Positions 41,154 to 52,800 of a stretch of 64,000 nt of DNA are shown piece by piece. The notes under the pieces are model-generated. The model saw only the letters and a program-made list of their open reading frames with translations. It did not search any database and had not been told where the DNA came from. Numbering within the stretch: the first letter of the stretch is position 1; each line of letters opens with the position of its first letter. This DNA is from Bathymodiolus brooksi. Its lineage: Eukaryota; Mollusca; Bivalvia; Mytilida; Modiolidae. The translations under genes were made by a program, and so were the position numbers. The stretch spans positions 30,370,186-30,434,185 of the forward strand of contig OY804585.1 in NCBI GenBank assembly GCA_963680875.1. Reading direction: 5' to 3'.

Positions 41154-42570
41154 AGCTCACCTTGACAAAGACAATGTGAGCTTTTGCCATCTCTTGGTGT
41201 CTGTCGTCAGTTAACTTTTCACATTTTAATCTTCTCTGAAATCCCTCGGCCAACTGAAGTGAAACTTGGTAGGAAGCATCTATGGAAGGTCCTCTACAAG
41301 ATTGCTCATTTTGTCCCGATCCATTAACAAACATGGCCACCATAAGCAATTCTTGTTTCTGATTGGCTGATTTGTAAAAATTTTCTCCTCTGAAACCGCT
41401 TGGCCAAATGAACTGAAACATGGTAGGAAGCATCTATGGCATGTTCTCTATAAAGATTGCTCATTTCGTCCCGATCCGTTAACAAACATGGCCACCACAG
41501 GTAATTCTTGTTTCCGATTGGTTTATTTCTAAAAAATCTTCTCTGAAACCGCTTAGCCAAATGAATCGAAACTTGGTAGGAAGGTCCTCTATAAATATTG
41601 CTCATTTAGTTCCAATCCGTTTACAAACATGGCCGCCACAGACAATTCTTGTTTCTGATTGGTTGATTTCTAAAAAATCTTCTCCTCTGAAGCCACTTTG
41701 CCAAATGAACCGAAACTTGGTAAGAAGCATCCTTGGAAGGTCCTCTATAATGATTGCTCATTTAGTTCTGGTTCGTTAACAAACATAACCGCCATAGGCA
41801 ATTCTTATTTCTGATTGGCCGATTTAAAAAAATCTTCTCTGAAACCACTTGGCCAAATGAACCGAAACTTGGTAGGAAGCATCTATGGCATGTCCTCTAT
41901 AAAGATTGCTCATTTCATCCCTATCCGTTATCAAACATGGCTGCCACAGACAAATCTTGTTTCTGATTGGTTGATTTCTAAAAAAAATCTTCTCTTTAAC
42001 TGCTGGGCCAAATGAATCAAAATTTGGTAGGAAGCATCCGTGAAAGATCCTCTATAAAGATTGCTCATTTAGTTCCAATCCGTTAACAAACATGGCCACC
42101 ACAGGCAATTCTTTATTCTGATTGGTTGATTTCTAAAAAATTGTCTCCTCTGAAACCGCATGGCCAAATGAATCGAAACTTGGTAGGAAGAATCCTTGGA
42201 AAGTCCTTTATAAAGATTGCCAATTTAGTTCCGATCCGTTGACAAACATGGCCACCAAAGGCAATTCTTGTTTCTGATTGGTTGATTTCTGAAAAATCTT
42301 CTCTGAAACCGCTTTGCCAAATGAATCGAAGCTTGGTAGGAAGGTCATCTATAAAGATTGCTCATTTAGTTCCGATCTGTCAATAAACATGGCCGCCACA
42401 GGCCATTCTTGTTTCTGATTGGTCAATTTCTAAATATCTTCTTCTTTGTAACTGTTTAGCCAAATGACAAAAACTTGGTGGGAAGCACCTATGAGAGGTT
42501 CTGTATTAAGTTTCCTCAAAGCAGAATGAAAGGTGAGCGACACAGGCTCGGCCCACTGAGCCTCTAGTTT
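41154..42570 (+). mobile_element. Tandem-core element P3b
   Basis: Starts TTAGCTCACCTTGACAAAG and ends GGTGAGCGACACAGGCTCGG...GAGCCTCTAGTTT. Eight or nine core units of about 155 bp carry CTTCTCTGAAACCGCTTGGC and AACAAACATGGCCACCAC. The unit is related to those of P1 and P2 in layout and partly in sequence. Confidence 0.75.
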
Positions 42571-43083
42571 GGGTTTCCCATATCAAACAATGGATTTTGC
42601 CGATTCTATTGGATAATTGTAAGAGAGGGTAGGCATCCCCTGTCTACAACGGAGAAGCAACAATTGCCAATTTTTTAGTTTTTGGTCTGACCTGATCAGG
42701 GCTTGAAAACCCATGATCTACCGCAATCGAGGCGAGCATGCTAACCATTACACCACCGATGCGGTTTGATAACAATTGGATGTCTAATCCACATGTAGTC
42801 TAGATAATATAGTATTTATTCCTTTATTTAATTTTAAGAATTAAAAAAATATTCCATTATGAATAGTGGTACAGTAGTACCCCTCTTATGAGGCCAGATT
42901 TCACTGAGAGAGTAAAATACTTGTTAATTGAGCCTCTCAAGAAACCACTACTCTTATGAGACTACTTTTTCATTGCAGAAGGGGGGTGGCCTTGTACGAG
43001 GGGGAACTACCATATATACAAAGACAAGATGTAGACGAGCAAATCAATTTTATAATGGTTTCCCAGTCTTCTGATGACTCAAA

Positions 43084-43250
43084 ATACAGTCAAACCTGTA
43101 TTAAGAGGTCACCTTTGGTACAAAGAAAAAGTCACCTTACAAGACGGGTGACCTCTTAAAAGAGGTTAAATTCATATGAAATTATCTTTGACAGGACAAG
43201 AAAAAGGTGATCTTTTAATACAGGTGACCGCATGGGCAGGTTTGACTACA
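43084..43250. mobile_element. Palindromic MITE, copy 2
   Basis: TACAGTCAAACCTG to CAGGTTTGACTACA, same family as 38838. Confidence 0.75.
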
Positions 43251-45094
43251 TACCATATATCAAAAGCTAAATATAACTTAAAAAGAACAAAATGTTGTAA
43301 GATTTTATATAAATAATGACAAAAGTGAATCACTTTACATGGTTTCCGATTCATTTATAAATCTTGTACCAGACAAACACAAATATGCACTAAAAAAGAT
43401 AAGAGGCCCTGGAAAGGATATTTTTTGTACATTGACAATAAATAATAGTAATTTAATATAAATCAAAATGGTCGAACCTTGTTATGGTGAAGCAGAACGA
43501 ATTTCATGGAACAATCGATTGCATTTTCAATTAATGAAGAATTTGAGCTATGAGAGGTATATGAAGCCCATATTACAAATGTTCATTTTCTGACCTTTGC
43601 AATTTAATCTCCAATTCCAGAAACAATTATTTGCATTAAGATTTTAGATGGTCCACCAATGGCAGTGTATGGTTATGGAAATCCTCTCTATTGTATGAAA
43701 GATACCCAGGCCTACTCTACTTTTAACAAGTTACATTTTTAACAAAAAATACCATGTTGAACCAATGTAAATGGTCACTTGCCTCTTAAACTGCAGACTT
43801 TTATGAATCGATTTCTTTAACAAGGTCCGAGGGGCCAATGTGATTGCATGGTAGTTGGATTTACAACTACCTATCGAAAGTTGTGTCAACCTTCAGGGAA
43901 AACAACCACCTTCAGGTTGACAACTTTCGTTGTTCACCTCATATGAAAGCCATAATTGTATAATATATCATGAATGTCATTAGGTTATCTCCCTTCCTTC
44001 CAAATATTTTAAGAAATTAGCATTCTTTCAGTGTTTAAACACCAATGAAAATGATCCAATGAAAACATGCTTTATGCACATAATCAAGTTTTGCTTCTAC
44101 AACAATAATTTATGAATATTCATGCAACGAAAAACAATTAAGGAGCAATACCACTAAAGATTTCTCCATAGCCTTCTATGTTAAATAAATAAAGAGCTTT
44201 CATACAGGATTCAACTCAAGTTTAATCTAAGTGACACTCATATCTCATACCTAATTGGAAGCTTAACTCCGAAAATCAACATACATTTAATGGCATATAA
44301 GAAAAAACAGACAGTCTGAAGATGTCTACCGTCAAAAATCCTACTTTCACTTTCGATTTAACACAAATTCAGGTGGTTTCTTTCCAATGCAATCAATTTT
44401 TTATCTAAAACCACAAGGACATCAAATATGGACTTAAAATTATCCTAAAATATGTAGGTTTCTGCCGACATTCAGTATTTTGCAGTATCTAATAGGGTTT
44501 ATTTTTTATCCAACAATGTAGGAATCCATTTTGTGTTTACATACTACTTTCCCATACGTTCTTTTCGACTGGTACCCATGTTTAGTGGTATTACACCGTA
44601 AACCAAACCAATAAAAATGTCAATAAAATTTAATTTGATTGTCTGCTTACAATAGATATAAAAATATTCTTAGCAGATACAAGTGCTGACTTTTTATGTT
44701 ATTATTAACTGATTGGTGTTTAACGCCAACTTGAGCAGTATTTCAGCTATATCATAGCGTGAACAAACTGTATGCCTGTATTCTATATTTAAGGTATCAT
44801 GTGATTGAGAAATGATACATGTACTACTTAATACAAATTCTAGAAGTCTTGATATCATTTACAGTGTTGATGTCAAAAGAACCAACAATTTTACCTTGAA
44901 TAAAATGAAAAACAAAACATATCACTCTGTCGGCTGGATAATAAGGTTCTTTAGGGTACATACATTAAGCAAACAATGACTAGTCTTATTTTCAATTCAA
45001 ATATTCCTCGAATTCATAATAAAAGGATTTGACTATTTAAATTACATAAATAATATAATATACATGTACATTTGTACTTTGATGCAATATTTAA
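43251..45094. other. Intergenic AT-rich stretch
   Basis: No gene seen. A SINE 5' fragment (GCATGGTAGTTGGATTTAC) lies near 43847. It runs into a hairpin at 43880-43931 (CGAAAGTTGTGTCAACCT against AGGTTGACAACTTTCG). Confidence 0.4.
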
Positions 45095-45420
45095 GAATAG
45101 AATGCAATCTTTTGTTGCTTTGTGTGTGAAAGCGTTGACTGAAGTATGTTTTGTATGAAGCGTGATAGTGCTTCGTATAACAAAAGGTACTTCTGTCAAC
45201 TCTTTCAGAACACGATAAAACTGCAAAAATTGCATTCAATTCTTGTAACTATATTTTTACATCATTAAATATAATTGAAATTATTATTATTTCTTTTAAT
45301 ATTCCACATTTCCCAGAAGCTTCATTGACTGATGAAGTTTCAATTTAGAGGTCACATGTCAACCTTTTGACCAATCACATGAGGCTTTCTAAATGAAATG
45401 GACAAATATTGTAATTATTT
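45095..45420 (+). repeat. Second copy of the duplicated block from 38040
   Basis: Ordered matches to RPS16 intron 5, the best being TTCATTGACTGATGAAGTT and TTTTGACCAATCACATGAGG. Confidence 0.7.
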
Positions 45421-45637
45421 ACCTATAAATGTAAATATACTGGCTTATCATTGTACCTAAAAACCACTACCCCTTTAGCATAATGGTGTATCAATAAGCT
45501 TTGAACGATTTCACTGAAAATTAGTTGATCTTTCAGTAGACTAACGATACTTCAAACTAATCGGTCAGAACGGTTTTTTTTGGTACAGACTAGTGCTTTC
45601 AACTTTGGACATCGTAGACCCTCAAACCTTTTATTAA

Positions 45638-45802
45638 TATAGTCAAACCTGTTTTAAAAAGTCACCTTTGGAACAAAGAAAAAGTGGCCTTATAAGACAG
45701 GTGAACTGTTAAAAGAGGTTCAATTCATATGAAAGTTTCTATGATAGGACAATAAAAATGTGACCTTTCAATACAGGTGACCACATGGGCTGGTTTGACT
45801 AT
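45638..45802. mobile_element. Palindromic MITE, copy 3
   Basis: ATAGTCAAACCTG to GGTTTGACTAT, same family as 38838. Confidence 0.7.
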
Positions 45803-46480
45803 ACTTGAACCTACATATCTTACAATGTACAATGATGCCTCATGCTAAATACATTCACTTTATCATTTTCCGGTTTTTAAAGATTTTAATATGCTACTTA
45901 ATTGGAGCCTGAAAAACTTTGGACCCTCATGGCCCATGGATATTGTGACCTTAATTTGTACATGATTAAGCATACATATTACAATGACCAATAGCTATGT
46001 GAGGTAAATACTTCAGTAGTATCAGACAGACTCTTGATTTAATCAAAATTAGTATAACTGTTAGTAGAATGACAAAAAAAATATATTTTTTGATTTCCAT
46101 TTTTTTTTTTTTTTTTTTTTCTAAAACTTATTTTTTTTTTATATTATTCAGAGATGAAAATGCCCATTAATGGAAAAAAGAACAAACCCCTTATACAGTG
46201 CTCTTAAACCTTCTTTTTCTAGCTGTTTATTTTTATTAGACCAAGTTATTTTCAAATGTTTTACTAAAAAAGAAAAAATCTGCTGATCAGAGAAAAATTT
46301 CTTCTCTTTATATCAAATTAGTAATAGTCAGCATTAAAACAACTACCAATATTTTGCAAAGATGTATTCTCATTGGAAAATATTATGTTACAAAAATAGG
46401 GGACTCCGGTAATTAACATAATTTGTACTTTTACTTTTTACATTTCAAATTTGTACTTTTTATATTACTTTCTCATTGAT
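45803..46480. other. Intergenic stretch with poly-T runs
   Basis: No gene seen. Long T tracts at about 46100-46140. A TTTATT (AATAAA on the minus strand) at 46481-46486 could be the MTPN polyadenylation signal. Confidence 0.3.
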
Positions 46481-46732
46481 TTTATTTCTTATATTTTCCT
46501 GATGATGTTTAGAACATAACATAAATCAATGTGTTAATATGAACACATAAACCCATGGGAGACACATTGGACCATGGGGGACACATTAGGCCATAGAGAA
46601 CACAAGACGATAATGTTGATTGTTTGTGTAGAAAAATAATCATGATCATATGAAATAATGATAAAAGCTTCAAGCTTTCCATTCAATAATAAAATTTGTT
46701 AAATATCAAAATTTGTTTGTTCATTTGTTCGT

Positions 46733-46819
46733 TCATTCAAATAGTTTCTTTATTTCCTCTTTTTCTGCACATTCTAAATATGACACCCCTTCTGGTGAAC
46801 AACCTTCTTTACTGGCGCC
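46733..46819 (-). CDS. MTPN: MTPN coding exon 4 with stop
   Basis: Twenty-eight codons, [20 protein letters not shown] to KKLFE, then TGA; acceptor ATTTTACAG. Confidence 0.96.
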   Translation of the reverse strand, partial: GASKEGCSPEGVSYLECAEKEEIKKLFE

Positions 46820-49800
46820 CTGTAAAATAAACGAACAATGAAAATATGATTAAACTAGAGGTTCAGTGGGCCGAGCCCGTGTCGCTCACCTTTCATTCTG
46901 CTTTGAGAAAACTTTATACCGAACCTTCCATAGGTGCTTCCTACCAAATATCGGTTCATTTGGCTACTCGGTTTCAGTGGAGAAGATATTTTAGAAATAA
47001 CCAGAAAGAAAATTGCCTATCATGTAATATGGTGGCCATGTGTGTTAACAGATCGGGACGAAATGAGCAATCTTTATAGAGGACCTTCCATAGATGCTTC
47101 CTACAATGTTTCATTTCATTTGGCAAACCGTTTACAAAGGAAATGATGCATAGAAATCGACCATGGCTGCCATGCTTGTTAACGAATCGGGAAGATATGA
47201 GCAATTTTTATAGATGCTTCCTACCAAGTTTCGGTTCATTTGGCCTAGCAGTTTCAGAGGAGAAGAATTTTAAACTAGAGGCTCAGTGGGCTGAGCCTGT
47301 GTCGCTCACCTTTCATTCTGCTTTGAGGAAACTTAATACAGAACCTCCTATAGGTGCTTCCCACCAAGATTTGGTCATTTGGCTAAACAGTTACAAAGAA
47401 GAAGATATTTAGAAATCGACCAATCAGAAACAAAAATGGCCTGTGGTGGCCATGTTTATTGACGGATCGGAACTGAATGAGCAATCTTTATAGATGACCT
47501 TCCAAGGATGCTTCCTACCAAACTTCGATTCATTTGGCAAAGCGGTTTCAGAGAAGAAGATTTTTTAGAAATCAACCAATCAGAAACAAGAATTGCCTTT
47601 GGTGGCCATGTTTGTCAACGGATCAGAATTAAATTAGCAATATTTATAAAGGACTTTCCAAGGATGCTTCTTGCCAAGTTTCGATTCATTTGGCTAATCG
47701 GATTCAGAGGAGACGATTTTTTAAAAATCAACCAATCAGAAACAAGAATTGCCTGTGGCGACCATGTTTGTTAACGGATTGGAACTAAATGAGCAATCTT
47801 TATAGAGGACCTTTCACGGATGCTTCCTACCAAATTTTGATTCATTTGGCCAAGCGGTTACAGAGAAGATTTTTTAGAAATCAACCAATCAGAAACAAAA
47901 ATTGTCTGTGGCGGCCATGTTTGATAACGGACAAAATGATCAATTTTTTACAGGACCTGCCATAGAATTTTCCTACTATGTTTCAGTTCATTTGGCCAAG
48001 TGGTTTCAGAGAAGAAGATTTTTTTTAATCGGCCAATCAGAAACAAGAATTGCCTATGGCGCCAATGTTTGTCAACGAATTGGAACTAAATGAGCAAACT
48101 TCATAGAGGACCTTCCAAGGATGCTTCCTACCAAGTTTCGGTTCATTTGGCAAAGCGGCTTCAGAGGAGAAGATTTTTTAGAAATCAACCAATCAGAAAC
48201 AAGAATTGTCTGTGGTGGTCATGTTTGTAAACGGATCGGAACTACATGAGCAATCTTTCTAGAGGACCTTCCAAGGATGCTTCCTACCAAGTTTCGATTC
48301 ATTTGGCCAAGTGGTTTCAGAGGAAAAGATTTTTAGAAATCAACCAATCAGAAACAAGAATGACCTGTGGTGGCCATGTTTGTCAACGGATCGGGACGAA
48401 ATGAGCAATCTTTATAGAGGACATGCCATAGATGCTTCCTACCGAGTTTCAGTTCATTTGGCCAAGCGGTTTCAGAGGAAAAGATTTAAAAAAATTGGCC
48501 AATCAGAAACAAGGATTACCTATGGCGGCCATGTTTGTTAATGGATCGGAACAAAATGAGCAATAGAACCTTCCATAGATGCTTCCTACTAAGTTTCACT
48601 TCATTTGGCTGAGGGGTTTCAGAGGAGAAGATTAAAATGTGAAAAGTTAACGAACGACAGACGCCAAGTGATGGCAAAAGCTCACATTGCCAAGGTGAGC
48701 TAAAAATGGACCAATCAGAAAGAAGAATTGCCTGTGGTGGCCATGTTTGTTAAAGGATCGAGACGAAATGAGCAACCTTTATAGAAGACCTTCCATAGAT
48801 GCGTCCTACCAAGTTTGGTTTAATTTGGACAAGCGGTTATGAGGAGAGAAAAAATTAAGAAATCGACCAATCAGAAACAAGGATTGCCTGTGGCGACCAT
48901 GTTTATTTACGGATTGGGACGAAATGTTAGAGGACCTTCCATAAATGCTTCCTACCAAGTTTCAGTTCATTTGCCAAGTGGTTTCAGAGGAGAAGATTTT
49001 TTTAAATCGACCGATCAGAAACAAGAATTGCCTGTGGCGGCCATGTTTGTTAACGGTTCGGTACAAAATGTGCAACCTTTATAGAGGACCTTCCATAGAT
49101 GCTTCCTATCAAGTTTTGGTTCATTTGCCCCTGCAGTTTCAGAGGAGAAGATTTAAACAAATCAACCAATCAAAAACAAGAATTTCCTGTGGTGGCCATG
49201 TTTTTAAACGGATCAGGACGAAATGTGCAATCTTTATAGAGGACTTTCCATAGATGCTTCCTACCAAGTTTCAGTTCATTTGGCTAAGTGGTTTCAGGGT
49301 TTTCAAAAGTTTTTAAAGTAGGTGCCTACAATGACTTAAGTAAGCGGCTATTTGTGTGTTTTGCTTATGTAAAAAATCAGTCAAAGTAGGAGGCTCAAGA
49401 CCTTTAATAACAGGTGGAATATAGCCGGCTTCCACCTACTTTTGAAAGCCCTGTGGTTTTAGAGGAGAAGATTAAAATGTGAAAAGTTAATGGATGACAG
49501 ATGACGGATGCCAAGTGATGGCAAAAGCTCATATTGCCTTTGGCAAGGTGAGCTAAAAAACAGGACACCTTTGGGTGCAACATTTTTGTCCAGACTAGGC
49601 AGGTGTTCAGATTACATAGGTTAAATATTACGAAAAGAGTGACTGAGTGATTGTTATCTAGTGCCAACTCAGCAATTTTTCAGCTATATCATGGAGAGAA
49701 CAGGTTAATCTTGAAGGTTTCTTGTTTATTCAGGTTTTCTGATTTATTCAGGATACAGTTTTGAGTTTATGGTTTATTCATGGTATGGTTCCAGACACGA

Positions 49801-52800
49801 TTTGGGTTTACCGGTATTCAGACTTCAGTTTCACCATAATGCCAGTACAATGTATATTCAAGGTTATTTTAAGACAGTACATCTATATACATTAGGCTTG
49901 TTATTATACAAGGATATAAAAAAAAAAAAATTCATTGGATATTCAAATGTTGTGAAACATAATTAAATTACTCTTATAAATGACCGAATTTTATCATTCA
50001 AATTTGTGATATTATAAGCATTTGCTTTTTTCTTGCACAAGTTCGAAAATTCAGTAAATTTTCACGATGCATACTATATTCTGATATTAAAATTTTTAAT
50101 AATTCAGTCCGAGTGAGAGACCGCTGTGGTCGTTATCGTATGGTACGGTAGTTGGATTTACGTACAACTATCTATGCAATCAGTGCCAATCACTGCTTAC
50201 GTTCTGAGTTTGAATCCTGCTCAAGCGAGATGTACTCGATACAACATTATGTGATCAAGATTGTCAGTAACTTGCGGGAGGTCTGTGGTTTTATCCGGGT
50301 ACTCCGGTTTCCTCCACCAATAAAACTGGCAGACAGGATATAACTGATATATTGTTGAAAGTGGTATTTAACACCATAACTCTAACCCAGTCCGAGTGTA
50401 ATTAGTTACTAATGGCTAGCATGTGATCAAAATGGTTTTTAACTGAAGAAAATATCAATTAAAGAGAATCAACATACATGTAGCCCTTACAAAAGCTACA
50501 TGTATACAAAATCATCTGCTACAAACCTTTTGCAAAAGTAATTTAACACTATTTGTATGTCCTTCCCATATTGCTGCTAATAAAGGTGTTATTCCATGTT
50601 TATCCTTTGCCTGTAAATATACAAGTAAATATTATAATTATTACATAACATGGCATGCTATTCAAATCAGGCCAAAAAAAAAAATAACATGTGTGTTTCA
50701 GGTTTCATGTTCGAAAAAAATAGGATCGCCTATCGGTATGTCAGGAATTCCTTAAAAATTTTATTTCATTTTTGAAATCCAATTGGTTCAAATGACAGAA
50801 ACTGCTGACATGTATCATCCATGATCAATGTCTGGACCAAATATGGCTGTATGATATCATCAATAGTAATGTTAGGGTTGAGACTAAAAATTAGGGTCAG
50901 TCGGAAAACCAGAAACACACATACCGGTATTTCTTTTTGGTCTAATTTTTAAAAGGATGAAATTAAAAACTTCAAACACTGCTTATTAAACCAAAAAATT
51001 CTATGGCCATACTTCATTAACTTGAGATATAGTGGGAAGGCTCTTGATCCCCTTAACTGATTTAATGCTGCCACATATTTGTGCCTGTACCAATCCAGGA
51101 CTTTGACTGTCTTTTTTACATGTATTATGTTTAGGAATTAAGAGGTTTGTCAGATTAGTAATTGTTAAGCTATACTGCTACAGTTTGTGCTGTTGTGGTT
51201 ATTCTGTAGGATTACATTGACAACAATTAGTGATTTAAACTCATTTTTACAATTTACTTTATTATATGACGAACTGCATCGGTGCTGCAGATAGTGAGAT
51301 CGAGCCCTGGTCAGGTCAAACCTAAGACTATAATATTGGAATTTGTTGCTTCTCTGCTAAGCATACAGTATTAAGGAATAAAAGCAAATACTGGTTGGTG
51401 AGGAATCAGGATAATGTGTCCAAGTGGTAACATGTCTTCCTGCGCACTGTTGTTTCGGTGAGTTAGAACTATAAAAATCTAAATAAGCACGTTGGTCTAG
51501 TACAAAGTGGATATCATCATCATCTCATTGAAATCTAACTTGTTCTTGTCATGATATACAAATGTAGCTGAAATATTGCTCATTTGGTGCTAAGCAATCA
51601 CTCAACTCACTCTGTTCTTGGTGCATGTATAAAATAAAATTGTAGCACTACATAATCTTACTGTCATAAAACTTTGAGCATGAGTGTACTAATCAGAACA
51701 CTGTATCTAATAAATACTTTGTTCTGATTGGACAACATAGTGGTAGACATTTGGGAGTATGAGTATTAAAGTCATTCTTTTATAATCGTAAGGCCTAATC
51801 TTTCGATGTTATATATGTCCCACCTGTAATGGGGATAGAATGTTAAAAGAACTTAAACATGATTAAAGCCTTACATCAACATTTCCACCTTGATCAACAA
51901 GATAACCTATGACCTCTGAGTGACCATAATCTGCTGCATAATGTAATGGTGTTCTGCCTTCTATTTGTGTATTTATTAAACCGTTTCCCTGAAATAAAAA
52001 AATTTAAATGTTTTAAACGTGCTAAATAAGACCATAGAAATAGAGGGTTATGGTGTTTAATGCCACTTTCAACAATATTTCAGTTATATTGTGGCAGTCA
52101 GTTTTATTGCTGGAGGAAACCAGACTATCCAGAAAAAACAACACACCTGCCGCAAGTCAATGAACAACTTTATCATATAATACTGTATCGAGCACAACTC
52201 GCCACATGGGGGTCACAAAAAACTCGCTCTAATACAGTTATACTGAAACCATTGGTCAGTGTGACATCAAACACATTATGACTTTATTGATATTAAAACA
52301 ATAACATCAGTTATAAAGTTATCAGGTTACATTAAATATCACTAGTATCACAGCTCATCCTTTCGCACTTGCTACGATACTAGTGATAATATCTGTCGTG
52401 ACCTTTCAAAATTGTTGTTATTGAGTATTTCATATTTCTTTTGTTCTGTGTAATAGCAGGACTTTCAATATTTTTCAAGTATACATGTACCAGTACTTCA
52501 CTATTTACAGGTGGTACTTTTTATTAAAATTTGAACAATTTTCATGAATATCTTATATAACACTCTTTAAAATCAAGAGGTACCGTCCGAAGACCATTTT
52601 AGGCAGTTAAAAGTACCTGGTATAGCCCCTTATTGAAATGCCTGGTAATATATCTTCAAAATTTCTTTTGTATTTAGTGTTACTACATATGCATGTATCT
52701 ATCACTTAAAATATTAAACAAATTAAAACATTGGTAAATAGATTAAATAGAGCAAGAGATACCCGGCATACATGTATCATTATCACTAAGAGACGGAGTG

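Larger units (their letters stand above)
46855..49557 (-). mobile_element. Tandem-core element P4, outer copy
   Basis: Minus-strand element of the P3 family. Its 3' end (AAACTAGAGGTTCAGTGGGC) lies at 46855 and its 5' end (GGCAAGGTGAGCTAAAA) at 49557. Core units of about 157 bp repeat ACCTTCCATAGATGCTTCCT and TTCATTTGGCCAAGCGG. A full member of the same family interrupts it at 47273-48704. It fills most of MTPN intron 3. Confidence 0.75.

Noticed and set aside
41152..49253. ORFs of 63-102 codons such as [13 protein letters not shown] and related
   Set aside because: All lie in 157-bp core units of tandem-core elements and repeat with them.
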